Of a stretch of 64,000 nucleotides of DNA, positions 1 to 10,826 are shown one piece after another; position 1 is the stretch's first letter; each line of letters begins with the position of its first letter. The position numbers and the translations under genes are program-made. Source of the stretch: JBBECJ01 sp963763325 (GTDB lineage Bacteria; Chloroflexota; Chloroflexia; Thermomicrobiales; CFX8); assembly GCA_963763325.1 (NCBI GenBank), contig CAVXOL010000002.1, positions 186,001-250,000 on the forward strand, given 5' to 3'. The notes under the pieces were generated by a model. That model saw only the letters and a program-made list of their open reading frames with translations, was not told the origin of the DNA and searched no databases.

Positions 1-74
1 GAGAGCGTGACCGCCGATCTGTTGCCTGTGGCATCTGACCCATCTGCCGAGTATGCATCTTGCCAGCCGGGCGA

Positions 75-94
75 TACGACGGTGTATTACGCCG
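75..94 (+). promoter_or_regulatory. Direct heptamer repeat element (13-bp period)
   Basis: Reads TACGACG, 6 bp, TACGCCG. It is one copy of the repeated intergenic element described in the findings, oriented toward the MFS gene and ending 135 bp before its ATG. Regulatory function is inferred from recurrence and placement. Confidence 0.55.
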
Positions 95-229
95 TCCGGG
101 CTGTTCTGATCCCCACCCTGATCACCCACCATGTCGAAGAGCACGCATGCAATCTGGTTCAGCATGCGTGCTTCCAACTGAGGCCCGTTCGCCGGTGAAG
201 GCTGTCGCTTCAGCGAAAGAGAATGCTCA

Positions 230-1870
230 ATGGTCACCAGGGACAGCGAGCGACTTCCAGGAGATGCGGACGCTCTTCCTCAGAACGGCGCCTCCCAGCC
301 TGGCGATGCAAAACGCAACCGCAAGCTTGCCATCCGGCTGTCATTAGCGATGTTTGTCCTCGTTGTCGATACGTCGTTGATGAACGTCTCGATCTCAGCC
401 GTCGTTGAAGATCTCAACATGACTGTCAGTGCTGTCCAGTCGGCGATCGCGCTGGAAGCACTCGTGTCAGCCGCCTTCATTCTGATCAGCAGCAAGATCG
501 GCGATCTCTTCGGACGTAAGCGAGCGTATGTGCTGGGCTTACTTGGTTACGCCGCTGGAGCCGCCGCGATGACGCTTGCCCAGAGCCAAACCGCGATCAT
601 CGTATTCTGGGCCATCCTTGGCGGGCTCGGAGCATCGCTCCTGCTACCAGCGATGCAGTCGCTCATCCACGGCAACTTCGAGGGAGACGAGCGCAGGAAG
701 GCGTACGCCCAGGTCGGGGCGTCCGCAGCCATCGCCGTCGCCGTCGGGCCGGTGCTCGGCGGGTTCATCACGACCTATCTCTCCTGGCGCGTGGGATTCC
801 TGCTCGAACTCGTCCTGATCGCGTTCGTGCTGTCCGGCATTGGAATGATCAAGGATGTTCCGTACACGGGACCACGGACAATCGATCCGATTGGTGCGGT
901 TCTGTCCGTCCTGGGGATGGGCGGGATCGTTCTGGGTATTCTCGTCTGGCAGGAGGGCGGGGAATCCGTCGGCGCGCTTTTGGTCGTAGGAGCAGTGGCG
1001 ATGGGGTCGCTTGCATGGTGGCTCGTGCGGCGCAAGCGCCAGAACAAGCCAACCCTGATCGACCCGGGGTTGTTCGAGTCAAAGTACTTTCGCCTGGGCA
1101 TCACCCAGCAGATGTTCCAGCAGATCGCGCTCGGCGGCATGATGATCGCGCTGCCGATCTACCTGCAGATGGTGCTGGAGTACAACGCGTTGGGGGCCGG
1201 GCTGTCGCTCGCGCCTCTCTCGCTCAGCATGTTCGCGGTGGCGCTGCTGGCTGGAAAGCGTGCTGGAACACGCCGCCCAGCCGATATCGTCCTCGTCGGC
1301 TTTACCTTGCTCACCGTCGCTGTGATCTTGCTACTACCAATCGTCCCGAGGGCCGATTCGGGCTGGTATCTGGTCGTGCCGTTGATCATTGGCGGGTCCG
1401 GTCTGGGTCTGCTGGTATCCCAGCTCAACGACTACACGTTGTCGCCGGTCACAGAGGAGCGTGCCAGCGAGGCCGCTGGCGTCAACTCGGCGGGTGGCTC
1501 GTTCGGGCTGTCGTTCGGACTCGCAATGTCCGGCGCGATTATGCTCGCGACGCTCGCCTACAGCTTCACCGACTTGGCGGAATCGAGCGATGTGCTTCCT
1601 CCCGCTGCCCAGGAGCAAGTCGCGAGTGCGCTCGAGGACGATGCCGAGATCATGACCAATACGCACCTTGAAGAGCAACTGGCCGGTCAACCCGAAGAGA
1701 TCCAGGATGAGATCATCCGAATCAATAACGAAGCGAGGGATCGGGCTCTCCAGGTGGCGCTGCTCGTTCCACTGGTCGTCGGCCTTCTCGGGATCGTCAA
1801 CGCGCTGCGGATGCGTCGCTTGCCGGACCCCGAACCATCAGAAGCCGCTGAGTCGATGCTGATCGGGTGA
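230..1870 (+). CDS. MFS transporter, DHA2 (14-TM) drug exporter type
   Basis: A 546-residue multipass membrane protein. After a polar N-terminus of about 35 residues, the first helix contains the VVDTSLMNVS pattern typical of DHA2 carriers (DxTxVNVA-like). The motif-A loop SSKIGDLFGRKRAY follows near residue 90 and an antiporter motif-C-like GPVLGGF near residue 178. About 14 hydrophobic segments are visible, and a soluble acidic insert lies before the last helix (about 465-515). The family exports drugs or small organic ions with proton exchange; the substrate cannot be told. The ATG at 230 follows a GAAAGAGA stretch. The stop lies 23 bp before the TIR-STAND start, so the two genes probably share a transcript. 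Confidence 0.85.
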   Translation: MVTRDSERLPGDADALPQNGASQPGDAKRNRKLAIRLSLAMFVLVVDTSLMNVSISAVVEDLNMTVSAVQSAIALEALVSAAFILISSKIGDLFGRKRAYVLGLLGYAAGAAAMTLAQSQTAIIVFWAILGGLGASLLLPAMQSLIHGNFEGDERRKAYAQVGASAAIAVAVGPVLGGFITTYLSWRVGFLLELVLIAFVLSGIGMIKDVPYTGPRTIDPIGAVLSVLGMGGIVLGILVWQEGGESVGALLVVGAVAMGSLAWWLVRRKRQNKPTLIDPGLFESKYFRLGITQQMFQQIALGGMMIALPIYLQMVLEYNALGAGLSLAPLSLSMFAVALLAGKRAGTRRPADIVLVGFTLLTVAVILLLPIVPRADSGWYLVVPLIIGGSGLGLLVSQLNDYTLSPVTEERASEAAGVNSAGGSFGLSFGLAMSGAIMLATLAYSFTDLAESSDVLPPAAQEQVASALEDDAEIMTNTHLEEQLAGQPEEIQDEIIRINNEARDRALQVALLVPLVVGLLGIVNALRMRRLPDPEPSEAAESMLIG

Positions 1871-1893
1871 AATCGAGCGGAGGCAAGGCCGAA

Positions 1894-4800
1894 ATGGCGC
1901 GCCAAAGCCAACAGGTCTTCGTTTCATATCAGCGATCCGATCATGCGTTCGCGCGCATCGTTCGCGAACATCTCGCTGCGGCGGGCGTCACGACCTGGAT
2001 GGACCAGTTCGACATCGCGGTCGGCGCCTACTGGACCGACGAGATCGACAAGGGACTCGCCGCGTCGGACATTGTTGTCGGCATCCTCTCGCCGGATGCG
2101 GTCGAGAGCCGCAACGTGAAGAACGAGTGGGACTGGGCTATCCAGAACGACAAACCGCTCCTGCTGCTCCAGTACCGCCCATGCGTCGTCCCGCACCGCT
2201 ACGTCTCAATCAACTTCATCGACGCGACCAGTGCTGACCCATCCCGCGCGCTGGACGCACTGCTTGGAGCACTCGGGATGGCTCCGGCAGGAGGGGACAT
2301 CCGGGAGACAGTCGATCCGGTAACGCCTCCTCCTGTCTATCATGGTGGCCGAACGACACTCCGTCGCCGGCGTCCCGAGCCGTTCCTCGTCGGTCGTGAA
2401 CGGGAGCAGGAGGACCTCCGGCATGTCCTCGAAGAGGTGCTTGAATGGCACGGGTCGCTGGTGCTGGTTGGGGGCGAAGCCGGCGCCGGCAAGACCATGC
2501 TGACGAATTGGCTGGCGTGGTTGGCCGAAGAGAACAGTGCGCTGGCAGTCGCCGGGGGTTGCTACGACCTCTCGACACCACGACCGTACCAGCCATGGGC
2601 CGAGATCATCTGGAACTGGCCAGACGATCCGCTGCTCCCCGCTCCGCCGGACGATCTGCGGAGCGACGAAGGCTTCACGACGGTCAGGTCGCAGGCGGCG
2701 CTGATCGATGTCATTGCAACGTTCCTGGCGGATTCCAGCGTTCAACGGCCGATCATGCTGTTGCTGGAGGATCTGCAGTGGGCCGATCAGGCCAGCATGG
2801 ATCTGCTGCGTGGGCTGGCCCGGTTGATCGACAGTCAACGTGTCCTGCTCGTCGCGACCTATCGAGATGATGAGATCACCCGCCGTCATCCTCTCTACAG
2901 TCTCCTGCCCGGCCTGGCTCGTGAGCCGAACACGCACCGCATTGATCTTGGACGGCTGCCGCTCGATGAGACGCGCAGGCTTGTCGCCGAGCGCTATGCG
3001 CTGCCGGAAGCCGACCTCAGCCGGTTGGCGAACTACGTCCACTCGCTGGCAGAAGGCAATCCATTCTTCAGCAGCGAGGTACTTCGGGCGCTGGAGACGT
3101 CGGGCGCAGTCATCCGGGACGTCGATGGCTGGCAGTTGGCAGAGCTGGAACAGGTGCAGGTTCCGCCGCTCGTACGCCAGGTGATCGACGCGCGCCTGGC
3201 ACATCTCGGTGAAGAGGCTCGCGGGCTACTGCAAGTGGCGGCGGTCATTGGTCACGAGGTGCCGGTCGAGCTATGGTCAGCGATCAGTGCCGCAGATGAT
3301 GACGCCCTCGCAAGCGCCCTTGAGCAGGCGATCGAGGGGAACATCGTCGAGGAGCTGCGCAATGGTACGCACATGCGCTTCACCCACGCGCTGATCCGTG
3401 AGACGCTCTACGAGGGGCTCGTCTCGATCCGCCGCCGGACCTGGCATCGCAAGGTAGCCGAATCGCTAACTGCCGAGCCCCGGCCTGACCCGGACGCCGT
3501 CGCCCATCACTTCCGACAGGCTGGCGACGAGCGCGCATACGCGTGGCTCGTCCGCGCTGGAGAGCGGTCCGAGCGGTCCTTCGCCTGGTCGATGGCGGCC
3601 GAGCGATTTGAGGCAGCTGTGGAACTGCTCGGCGATCGGCCGGAAACGCTTGCCGAGCGGGGCAGGTTGCTCTATCGCATTGGATATCTGTTGCGCTATA
3701 CCGCAGACCCACGAGTCATAGACTTCAATGCTGAAGCGCTCACGATTGCTCGACAGACCGGCGACCGGGCACTGGAGGCACTGGCGCTGTTCCAGAGCGG
3801 CACGCCGCGGTTGACTCCGGGCGACTTGCAGGCAGCGGACACCCGGATGCGCGCTGCCGTTCAGCTGTTTGACGAATTGACCTCCGACGAGCGAGCGTCG
3901 CTTGCCGGTCTGCTCGGAATACCACCGGGCAAGCCGGTGATCAACGATGACTACGGCATGCTCGTCCACGTCGCCGCCGGCTACCGTCCCGCCCCCGAGG
4001 TGGTGGCGATGAGCCTGGACTACATTGACGCGCTGCCGGCCGATCCGGGCGCGGTCCTCAGTCCGGCAAGGACGCGCTGGGCTGATGTGTTCGTCGGAGC
4101 AGCGACTGCCGCCGGTGCGACTGGTCAGGTTGAGCTGGCGCGCTCGTGCTTTGAGCGAGGGGTCACGGCATTCCGAGACCTCGGCGACAACTTCATGGTG
4201 CTGGCCATGGGCGCCACAGCAGTGGCGTTTCTTGATCGTCCCACTGCTACTCGACGATATCCCGCTGCGCCGTGCGATCGTCACGGAAATGACGTCGGCG
4301 TACGCCAAAGCGGTGCAGACCGGTCAGATTGGCGAGAGTGCCTTCCTGGCCCCGTTGCCGCCTGTACATGGTCGAAGGTCGCTGGGACGAACTCGTGTCG
4401 GCTGCCGAGACGATGATCAACGCGCATATCGTCTCGATTCGGGGCTTGGCGAGCGTCCCGCTGGCCGATGCGCTCCGCGCTCGGGGCAAGCTCGATGACG
4501 CATTCAGCACGCTTGGAGCCATACTTGCCAGACGAAGATGTGCGGCCGGAAGCAACTCGTATTCCAGGATCTCTGGGTTCCGGTCATGGCCCAACTCCTT
4601 GCCGCACAGATCGAACTCGACCGCGGCGACCACGCGGCAGCCCGCCGTTGGCTGGCAGCGCACGACCGCTGGCGTGACTGGTGGCAGGCAATCTGCGGCC
4701 AGGTCGCAGGCCGGTTGTGCTGGGCACAACTGGCGCTGCTGGACGGCGATCCTGCACTCGCTGAGGAGCACGCTCGGACAGCGCTCGATCATGCCGAGGC

Positions 4801-5116
4801 GCCACGCCAACCGCTCGGGTTGATCGCGGCACATCGCATGCTCGGCGAGCTGCTGACCGATTCTGGTCGCTTCGACGAAGCACTCATACATCTGGACGAG
4901 TCACGCCGGCTGGCGCATGCCTGCGAAGCCCCCTTTGAACTGGCGCAGACGCTGGTTAGCCTCGCCTCGGTTCATCTTGCCTCCGGCGCCTACGACGCAG
5001 CTGCTGAGTGCCTCGCCGACGCTCGCGCGATCTGCGAACCACTCGGGGCAACCCCAACGTTACAACGCATCGCGGCGCTGGAAGCACGCTTCGGTGAGCG
5101 CGGAGCAGTGGGCTGA
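1894..5116 (+). pseudogene. TIR-STAND NTPase with TPR repeats, reading frame interrupted
   Basis: Start chosen at ATG 1894, with GGAGGCAAGG just upstream, rather than the GTG at 1867 that overlaps the MFS stop. Residues 5-130 form a TIR domain (VFVSYQRSDHAFA); a glutamate at about residue 78 in NVKNEWDWA sits where TIR NADases have the catalytic Glu. A STAND/AAA-type ATPase follows: P-loop GGEAGAGKT near residue 194 and Walker B LLLEDLQWAD near residue 290. From about residue 570 helical TPR-like repeats run to the end; no DNA-binding domain is seen. The frame breaks near 4235, 4350 and 4530, yet the protein remains TPR-like in each successive frame, so indel errors are likely. The intact product would be about 1,070 residues. 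Such TIR-STAND proteins can be nucleotide-triggered immune sensors or regulators; which applies here is unknown. Confidence 0.75.
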
Positions 5117-5339
5117 CGGCGCAGAGCAACGTTGACGTGCCGGACCAATCCGGCGCGACACCACGCGTGACACGATCATGCGGCATCCGGCGATTGCACC
5201 CAGCGACTACGACCCCGTGCAGGACGCCGTTCCAACCGCTTCCTCCTAGGATGAAGAGCAGAGATGGGCTGGCTCTCCGCCATCATCGCCATCCTGTCCT
5301 CTCATGCATGTGTCACCGAGTGAAGGAGATCTGTCATCC

Positions 5340-5883
5340 ATGACGACTGGGGCCACTACAACGTCACGTCCAGGCATCTCCGTTGGGTCGGCGAGTGAGT
5401 TCACGCTGTTCTTCCACGTCAAACCAGGGCATGGTGAGGCGACCCGGGAGGCCATTCGCGCGCTTCAGAACACTCCCGGCTATCGACCAGGTGATTACAA
5501 TGTGCCGATCGCCAGTATCCATGAAGCGCGGTTCGTCCTCTTCGATGACGACACGCGGCTCCTCTTCGCCACCAGCTTCGACGGCCCGTGGGATGCGTAC
5601 ATGGACGATTTTGCCGCCTCGCCGCTCGGGGGCTTCCACGCCATCTTCCTGCACACTGAGGAGTACTCCGGGTTGCCCGACGTCGCGGCGGTCAAGGCAT
5701 TCATCCTCGGGGCGCAGCAAATCGGCAGATGGCTACGCCCGCAACTATTCCGGCAGTGTCAAGGAACTTCGCAAGGCACTCCGCGTGAACGCGGCCTTCC
5801 AACAGGTACTCGACGATCCCGCCGCCGCTGAGGCGCTGACCCATCCAGCATTGCAGCCCCTGCTCGCCGAGGCGGCCGAGTAG
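5340..5883 (+). pseudogene. Conserved hypothetical protein of the peroxidase block, one frameshift
   Basis: ATG 5340 follows a good ribosome site (AAGGAGA, 5323-5328). About 180 residues, soluble, with FTLFFHVKPGHGEATREAI and FATSFDGPWDAYMDDF stretches suggesting a ferredoxin-like alpha/beta barrel fold as in EthD/dimeric alpha-beta barrel proteins; this is a weak fold guess. The frame changes near 5720, after FILGAQQ, and continues as GYARNYSGSVKELRKAL to the stop at 5883. It precedes DUF4331 and DyP genes on the same strand with short gaps, which suggests a shared oxidative function. I do not recognise a named family with certainty. Confidence 0.55.
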
Positions 5884-5922
5884 ACGTCTTAATCCACTGC
5901 GACACATCTGGAAGGCGACGGA

Positions 5923-7045
5923 ATGTCGGACCATATCTCTGGCCCGCGCGCATTGGCCGAGCCAATCGCCGACATCACTGATTTTTACGCATTTCCGAGT
6001 CCCGAGCACGAGGGGCATCTGGTTCTGGTCCAGAACACGTTGCCATTCGCTTCCCCATCGGCGCGCTTCTCGGATGGGCTCATCTATCGATTTCGACTTC
6101 GTAACGCTGTTCTCAATCTGGCCGGCTCCCAGGTGCCGTTCGCCGTCGGCACCGACGAGTTTGTCATCGACTGTGTCTTCTCAGATCCCACAGGCTCAGA
6201 CGGCCAATCCGGGACTTGCACGCTGTCGAGCGGCGAGTCTGTCACCTTCCAGGTCGACGAAGAGCGCCACGATGTCAGACATGGCGTCCGGGTCTTCGCC
6301 GGGCCTCGCTGGGATCCGTTCTTCCTGGACGCTCCCGCTGCCTTGAAGACGATCGCGACACGGCAACTCGCGTTCACTGATCCCGGCGCGATCTATCTCG
6401 ATGGCAAGAACGTCCTGAGCCTCGTGCTCGAGATCGACGTTCGACAGGTGCTTGGCGACGCCACGCTGTTTGCCGTGATCACGGAGACGCTGACGCGAGG
6501 GCACGTTCCCGGTGCGTTTCGAGCGCACCGGCCGGCCGGAGATGAAGAACCTGATCCTGGGGCCGAAGCAGTTTGACCCCGTGAATCGTGACCTCGAAAT
6601 TCGCGACCTCTACAACATGGAGGACGCCTTCCATCTCGCCGAGGCGTACCAGGGGGCGTATCGTGCGCGGCTGAACGCCAATCTTGCATTCTGGGATAGC
6701 CTGGACACCAACCCAGACTGGTCAATCGACGCAGATGGCAGCCATCCGCTGACGGAGTTGCTGCTGGCCGATTACCTGGTCGTCGACGTCTCCAAGCCGT
6801 ATCGCGAGACCGGGGCATTTCTCGAGATCGAGCGGGCGGCTCGCGAGGGGCGCCCCCATCAGACAGGTGGGGGTCGCGCGCTCAATGATGATGCGATGGA
6901 CACGCTGTTCACCTGGCTCGTGAACGGTGGTCATGGCCCGCGGATTCGTGATGGAGTCGACGGCGCGACGCAACCGGCAGTCGCAACGTTCCCGTATCTG
7001 AGGCGGCCGAATCCACATCCGCCGCAGCCCCCTGAACATCATTAA
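5923..7045 (+). pseudogene. DUF4331 family protein, one frameshift
   Basis: The N-terminus MSDHISGPRALAEPIADITDFYAFPSPE is the hallmark of DUF4331 proteins, as are RTGRPEMKNLILGP and TELLLADYLVVDVSKPY later. About 370 residues in total. The frame switches near 6515 (frame of 5923 to frame of 6512) inside HVPG/RFERTGRPE, where family-like sequence simply continues. The molecular function of DUF4331 is not known; members are often found beside peroxidases and other redox enzymes, as here. It lies 40 bp after the previous gene and 22 bp before the DyP start, consistent with an operon. Confidence 0.75.
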
Positions 7046-7067
7046 GCTCAGAGAGTAGTGTGTCACG

Positions 7068-8418
7068 ATGACGACTGAGACCAGCGTCAGGCTTGAACTG
7101 GATGACATCCAGAGTGGTGCGCTGCACGAACGGCCATCACCGTACGTCGGAGCCTACCTCCTCATCCGCATCGACGACCCTCAGGCGGGGCGAGAGATGC
7201 TGCGGCGTCTCCAGCCGGTGGTCGACTCCGGCTCAGCGTTCGGCTGATCCAGCGCGTGACGCATGGGTCACGGTTGGGTTGACCTACCAAGGTCTGAAGG
7301 CACTCGGTGTCCCGCAGGACTCCCTGGACAGTTTTGCGCCGGAGTTTCAGCAGGGGATGGCCGCGCGTGCGGCAGTTCCTCGGTGATGTCGGTGAGAACG
7401 GCCCGGCCAACTGGGAACACCCGCTGGGGTCGTCGGAGGTCCACGTCGGCTTGGCCGCATTGTCTCCGAATGCCGAACGGCTCCAGATGGTCACGGAACG
7501 CGCGCGCCAGGCCTATGCCGAACTGCCCGGCATCAGTGTGATCTGGCGTCAGGACTGTTACCAACTTCCGACCGGCCGGAATCCGTTCGGTTTCAAGGAC
7601 GGCATCGGCCAGCCTGCGATTGAGGGCAGCGGCGTCCCGGGCACCAATTCCAAGGAGCCGCCGATCAAGGCCGGCGAATTCATCCTGGGCTATCCCGACG
7701 AAACGGGCGGGCTGCCACCCATGCCGACGCCCGATGTGCTCGGCCGCAATGGGACCTATATCGTCCTCGCGAAGTTCCACACACGTGTGGCGGCCTATCG
7801 CCAGTACCTGCGCGCGAACGCCGCGAGTCGAGACGGAAGAGGACCTGCTGGGCGCGAAGATGGTTGGCCGCTGGCAGAGCGGCGCGCCGCTCACACTCAG
7901 CCCTGACCGAGACGATCCTGAACTCGGTGCCGACCCACGCCGGAACAACGACTTTCTGTACCACGACGATGATCTGCGAGGGTTCAGGTGCCCTGCCGGT
8001 TCACACGCGCGCCGCATGCATCCGCGGGACGCCTTCAAGGACGAGCAAGGAATCGATGTCCGTCTGCACCGCATGATCCGCCGCGGCACCACCTACGGAC
8101 CGCTGCTGCCGGACGACGTGCTTGAAGACGATGGCGTCGACCGCGGCATCGTGTTCGTCTTCGTTGGCGCCCATCTGAAGCGTCAGTTCGAGTTTGTGAA
8201 GACGCAGTGGCTGAACGACGGAGTCTTCATCGGCGCGTCGACATGAGCGCGACCCACTCGTCGGCCCGAACACCGGTGACGGCGTCTTCACGATTCCCCA
8301 GCAGCCGATCCGGCGGCGTCTACGTGGCCTACCGTCATTCGTCGTCAACCGCGGTGGCGAGTACTTCTTCGTCCCAAGCCTGAGCGCGTTGCGCTGGCTA
8401 GCCGATCTCGAATCCTGA
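7068..8418 (+). pseudogene. DyP-type heme peroxidase, several frameshifts
   Basis: Starts at ATG 7068 (MTTETSVRLELDDIQ). The diagnostic DyP motif GFKDGIGQP (GxxDG, with the distal catalytic aspartate) is at about 7590-7616. The proximal-heme histidine region GSHARRMHPRD is at about 8000-8032, and the C-terminal RGGEYFFVPS strand at about 8350-8380. Frames change near 7240, 7370, 7830 and 8245; the last piece (8251-8418, DPLVGPNTGDG to LADLES) is needed to complete the fold and is easily missed. The total is about 450 residues, normal for larger DyP enzymes. The reaction is H2O2-dependent one-electron oxidation of dyes, phenolics or porphyrins. No signal peptide is visible, so it is probably cytoplasmic or encapsulated. 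Confidence 0.8.
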
Positions 8419-8450
8419 CCCGACCGACTGCTGTGCGCAAAGGAGTGAAG

Positions 8451-9305
8451 ATGGGAACCACAACCAGCCGATGGGATGTCCTTGACTTCGGCCCGCCGTC
8501 CGTTGGGGCCGAACCCGAGTCCTCGGTATTGGTCGAATACTTCCATGACGATCACGTCGCGGTGATCACGTTGAATCGTCCGCACGCTGACAACGCGATC
8601 ACCACTGAGATGGGCGCGCGCCTGACCGAGATCCTTGAGACGATAGCGGTGCGCTCCAGCGTCCGTGTCGCGATCATCACTGGCGCTGGACAGCGGGCCT
8701 TCTCGGTCGGAAGCGACCTTCGGCAGCGCAAGAACATGTCGAAGGAGGACTGGCTCCGCCAGCGTCAGGATTTCGACCGCACGCTCTATACGCTGCGCCA
8801 ACTCCGCAAGCCAATCTTTGCCGTGGTCAACGGCATCGCGTATGGGGGCGGCTGTGAGATTGCTCAGAGCACCGACTTCATCATCGCATCCGAGAACGCC
8901 ACCTTCGGCCAGCCGGAGGCGATGATTGGCCTGGCTGCCGGCGGTGGTTCGCCGGCGCTGCTGCCTCGCCTGCTTCCACCCGGCAAGGCACTCCAGATGC
9001 TGATGACTGGCGAGCCGATCTCCGCCCATGAGGCCCACCGACTCGGGATGGTCAACGAACTCTGTGACCAGGAGGAGTTGCTCGACCGCGCGATGAGCAT
9101 CGCGGAACGGATCGCCAGCAATTCCCCAACCGCGGTGCAGGCCGTCAAGCGCGCGGTGCGCATGAGCGAGGGCGAGCCGATCGAGCAAGCCATCGCGATC
9201 ATGATGGAGGCCCACTGGCGCTCGGCCGTCCATCCGGATCGCATTGAAGGCATCGGCGCCTTCAACGACGGTCGAGATCCAGTATTCGTGGACCCAGACT
9301 ATTGA
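8451..9305 (+). CDS. Enoyl-CoA hydratase/isomerase (crotonase) family protein
   Basis: 284 residues from ATG 8451, which follows AAAGGAG; the upstream GTG 8433 has no site. The crotonase signature NGIAYGGGCEIAQSTDFIIA is followed by FGQPEAMIGL; both glutamates that serve as acid/base in hydratases (GGGCE and GQPE) are present. The oxyanion-hole region is TGAGQRAFSVGSDLR. These enzymes add water to, or isomerise, enoyl-CoA thioesters. It is an intact gene in a run of broken ones and sits between the DyP and molybdopterin genes on the same strand. The exact substrate is not deducible; hydratase is favoured because both glutamates are kept. Confidence 0.88.
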   Translation: MGTTTSRWDVLDFGPPSVGAEPESSVLVEYFHDDHVAVITLNRPHADNAITTEMGARLTEILETIAVRSSVRVAIITGAGQRAFSVGSDLRQRKNMSKEDWLRQRQDFDRTLYTLRQLRKPIFAVVNGIAYGGGCEIAQSTDFIIASENATFGQPEAMIGLAAGGGSPALLPRLLPPGKALQMLMTGEPISAHEAHRLGMVNELCDQEELLDRAMSIAERIASNSPTAVQAVKRAVRMSEGEPIEQAIAIMMEAHWRSAVHPDRIEGIGAFNDGRDPVFVDPDY

Positions 9306-9395
9306 TCGCCGAGAGAGTCGATTGGTCGTCAGAAACGATCAACTCGGTCAGTCATGTGCAACCCAACAAGACGAAAGACAGAAGGAGAGGCCGTA

Positions 9396-10451
9396 ATGAT
9401 GAACAGTGATCTGGCACGTGAGCGTGCAGCCCTCGTGATGGTGCAAGACGAGCCGTTCAATGCCGAGGCGCCACCGGAAGCCTTGCTGCAACCCATCACG
9501 CCGACAGGGATGCACTTTGTCCGCAGCAACTTTGCATTGCCGGAGCACGACGGCATGCTTACCATCGGCGGTGCCGTTGCACAGGCGGTGACGCTGACCC
9601 TCGATGATCTGCGCGCCATGCCGCCAGTCGAACGAGCCGTCACCCTGGAGTGTGCCGGGAATGCCCGGCTCGACATGAAGCCGATGCCAGTCGGTGAGCC
9701 CTGGGGAGGCTACGCGGTCTCGACAGCACAGTGGAAAGGCGCGCTGCTGCACCAGGTGTCTGGCCATGGCGCAACCAGACGCGACCGGGATCGAACTGGT
9801 CTGCGAAGGCGCCGATCATGGACCGTACTACGACTTTCCCGACATGCGCTTCGTCCGGTCGCTGGCGATGAGCCACGCGACGGACCCCGCTGCCGAGATC
9901 CTCGTCGCCTATGAGATGAACGGAGCACCGCTGAACAGCTGACCATGGCGCACCATTCCGCCTGATCGTCCCACACTGGTTCGGCGTCGGATCCGTGAAA
10001 TGGCTCTCCTCGCTGACTGTCGCGACAGAGCCGTTCACTGGCGAGTTTCAAGCGAGTCACTATATGTATGAGTGGGAGGATCGCGCACACGAGCCGGTCA
10101 ACCTGATGCAGGTCCGGGCTCGCATCACGGATCCTGATCCTGGCAGCTGTCATTCCAGCCGGGGTCTACACCGTGCGGGGGAAGGCATGGTCAGGAACGG
10201 GACCGGTGACGCAGGTGGATGTTAGTCTCACTGGTGCCGGGGAGTGGCTTACGGCGCGGCTTGACCCGCCATCGAGCCCGTACGCCTGGCAGGATTGGTC
10301 GTTTACGTGGGAGGCGCATAAGGTTGGGCGTCACTCGTTGCGGGCTCGTGCAACCGACGCCGCCGGAAATGTGCAGCCCGATGTTCCACGATGGAATCGC
10401 CTCGGATACGGGAACAACGCGATTGAGATCATCTACGTCGACGTCCGGTAG
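9396..10451 (+). pseudogene. Sulfite oxidase-like molybdopterin oxidoreductase, frameshifted
   Basis: ATG 9396 follows GAAGGAGAGG. The N-terminal part contains the molybdenum-liganding cysteine in TLECAGNAR (about residue 85), then WGGYAVSTAQWKG, all typical of the oxidoreductase molybdopterin domain. A C-terminal Mo-co dimerisation domain follows (EPVNLMQVRARI; GPVTQVDVSLTGAGEW; RATDAAGNVQP). The frame changes near 9770, 9945 and 10155, with family sequence continuing each time (HGAPFRLIVPHWFGVGSVKW bridges the second break). About 350 residues. No Tat signal is seen, so a cytoplasmic enzyme is likely. Substrate could be sulfite or another small oxyanion or sulfoxide. Confidence 0.78.
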
Positions 10452-10643
10452 GCTGACGACGAGGGATGATCTCCGGACCGCCACGCGTTCCGGCCTTTCG
10501 TGAGCGGCCACGCCGCCCGTTGGCAAGCTGAACGGTCCTACGCTGGTCGACTGAGCATGCATGTCCGGTAACCGGCCGAACACGTTGCTGACGTGACGAT
10601 CGAACTCATGGGGGCGTCACACGGGCCAGGCGGGGCTTGCTCG

Positions 10644-10712
10644 ATCTGCGAACTGCTCGGGGCCGTTCCCTTACTCCAGCGCATCGCGGCACTGAAGGCG
10701 AGGCTGAGATAA
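10644..10712 (+). pseudogene. Remnant of a TPR/STAND protein C-terminus
   Basis: Translates as ICELLGAVPLLQRIAALKAR plus two residues and a stop. It parallels the C-terminal end of the TIR-STAND protein (ICEPLGATPTLQRIAALEAR, about 5027-5086). Nothing like the rest of the gene precedes it, so it is a leftover of a deleted or duplicated STAND/TPR gene. Confidence 0.5.
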
Positions 10713-10806
10713 GCACGGGTCGGTCCATCGTCCGCGTCTCAGGGCAATCCGTGGACATACCTCGACGGCGTCTACTTGACGCTTGGCCCTCGACAGAGTT
10801 CTGAAG

Positions 10807-10826
10807 TACGACCGAGAATTGCGCCG
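10807..10826 (+). promoter_or_regulatory. Direct heptamer repeat element (13-bp period)
   Basis: TACGACC, 6 bp (GAGAAT), TGCGCCG. No plus-strand gene follows before the convergent LURP-one gene, so this copy either is orphaned by the decay of its gene or drives a short RNA. Confidence 0.5.

Noticed and set aside
75..94. Reading the heptamer pair as a sigma-54 (-24/-12) or ECF promoter
   Set aside because: The 13-bp start-to-start period and the TACGACC sequence fit neither the GG-N10-GC spacing nor -35/-10 spacing.
2206..3204. 332-residue minus-strand frame
   Set aside because: Shadow of the TIR-STAND gene in high-GC sequence.
8001..9233. 410-residue minus-strand frame
   Set aside because: Opposite strand of the DyP C-terminus and of the enoyl-CoA hydratase, whose motifs are unmistakable.
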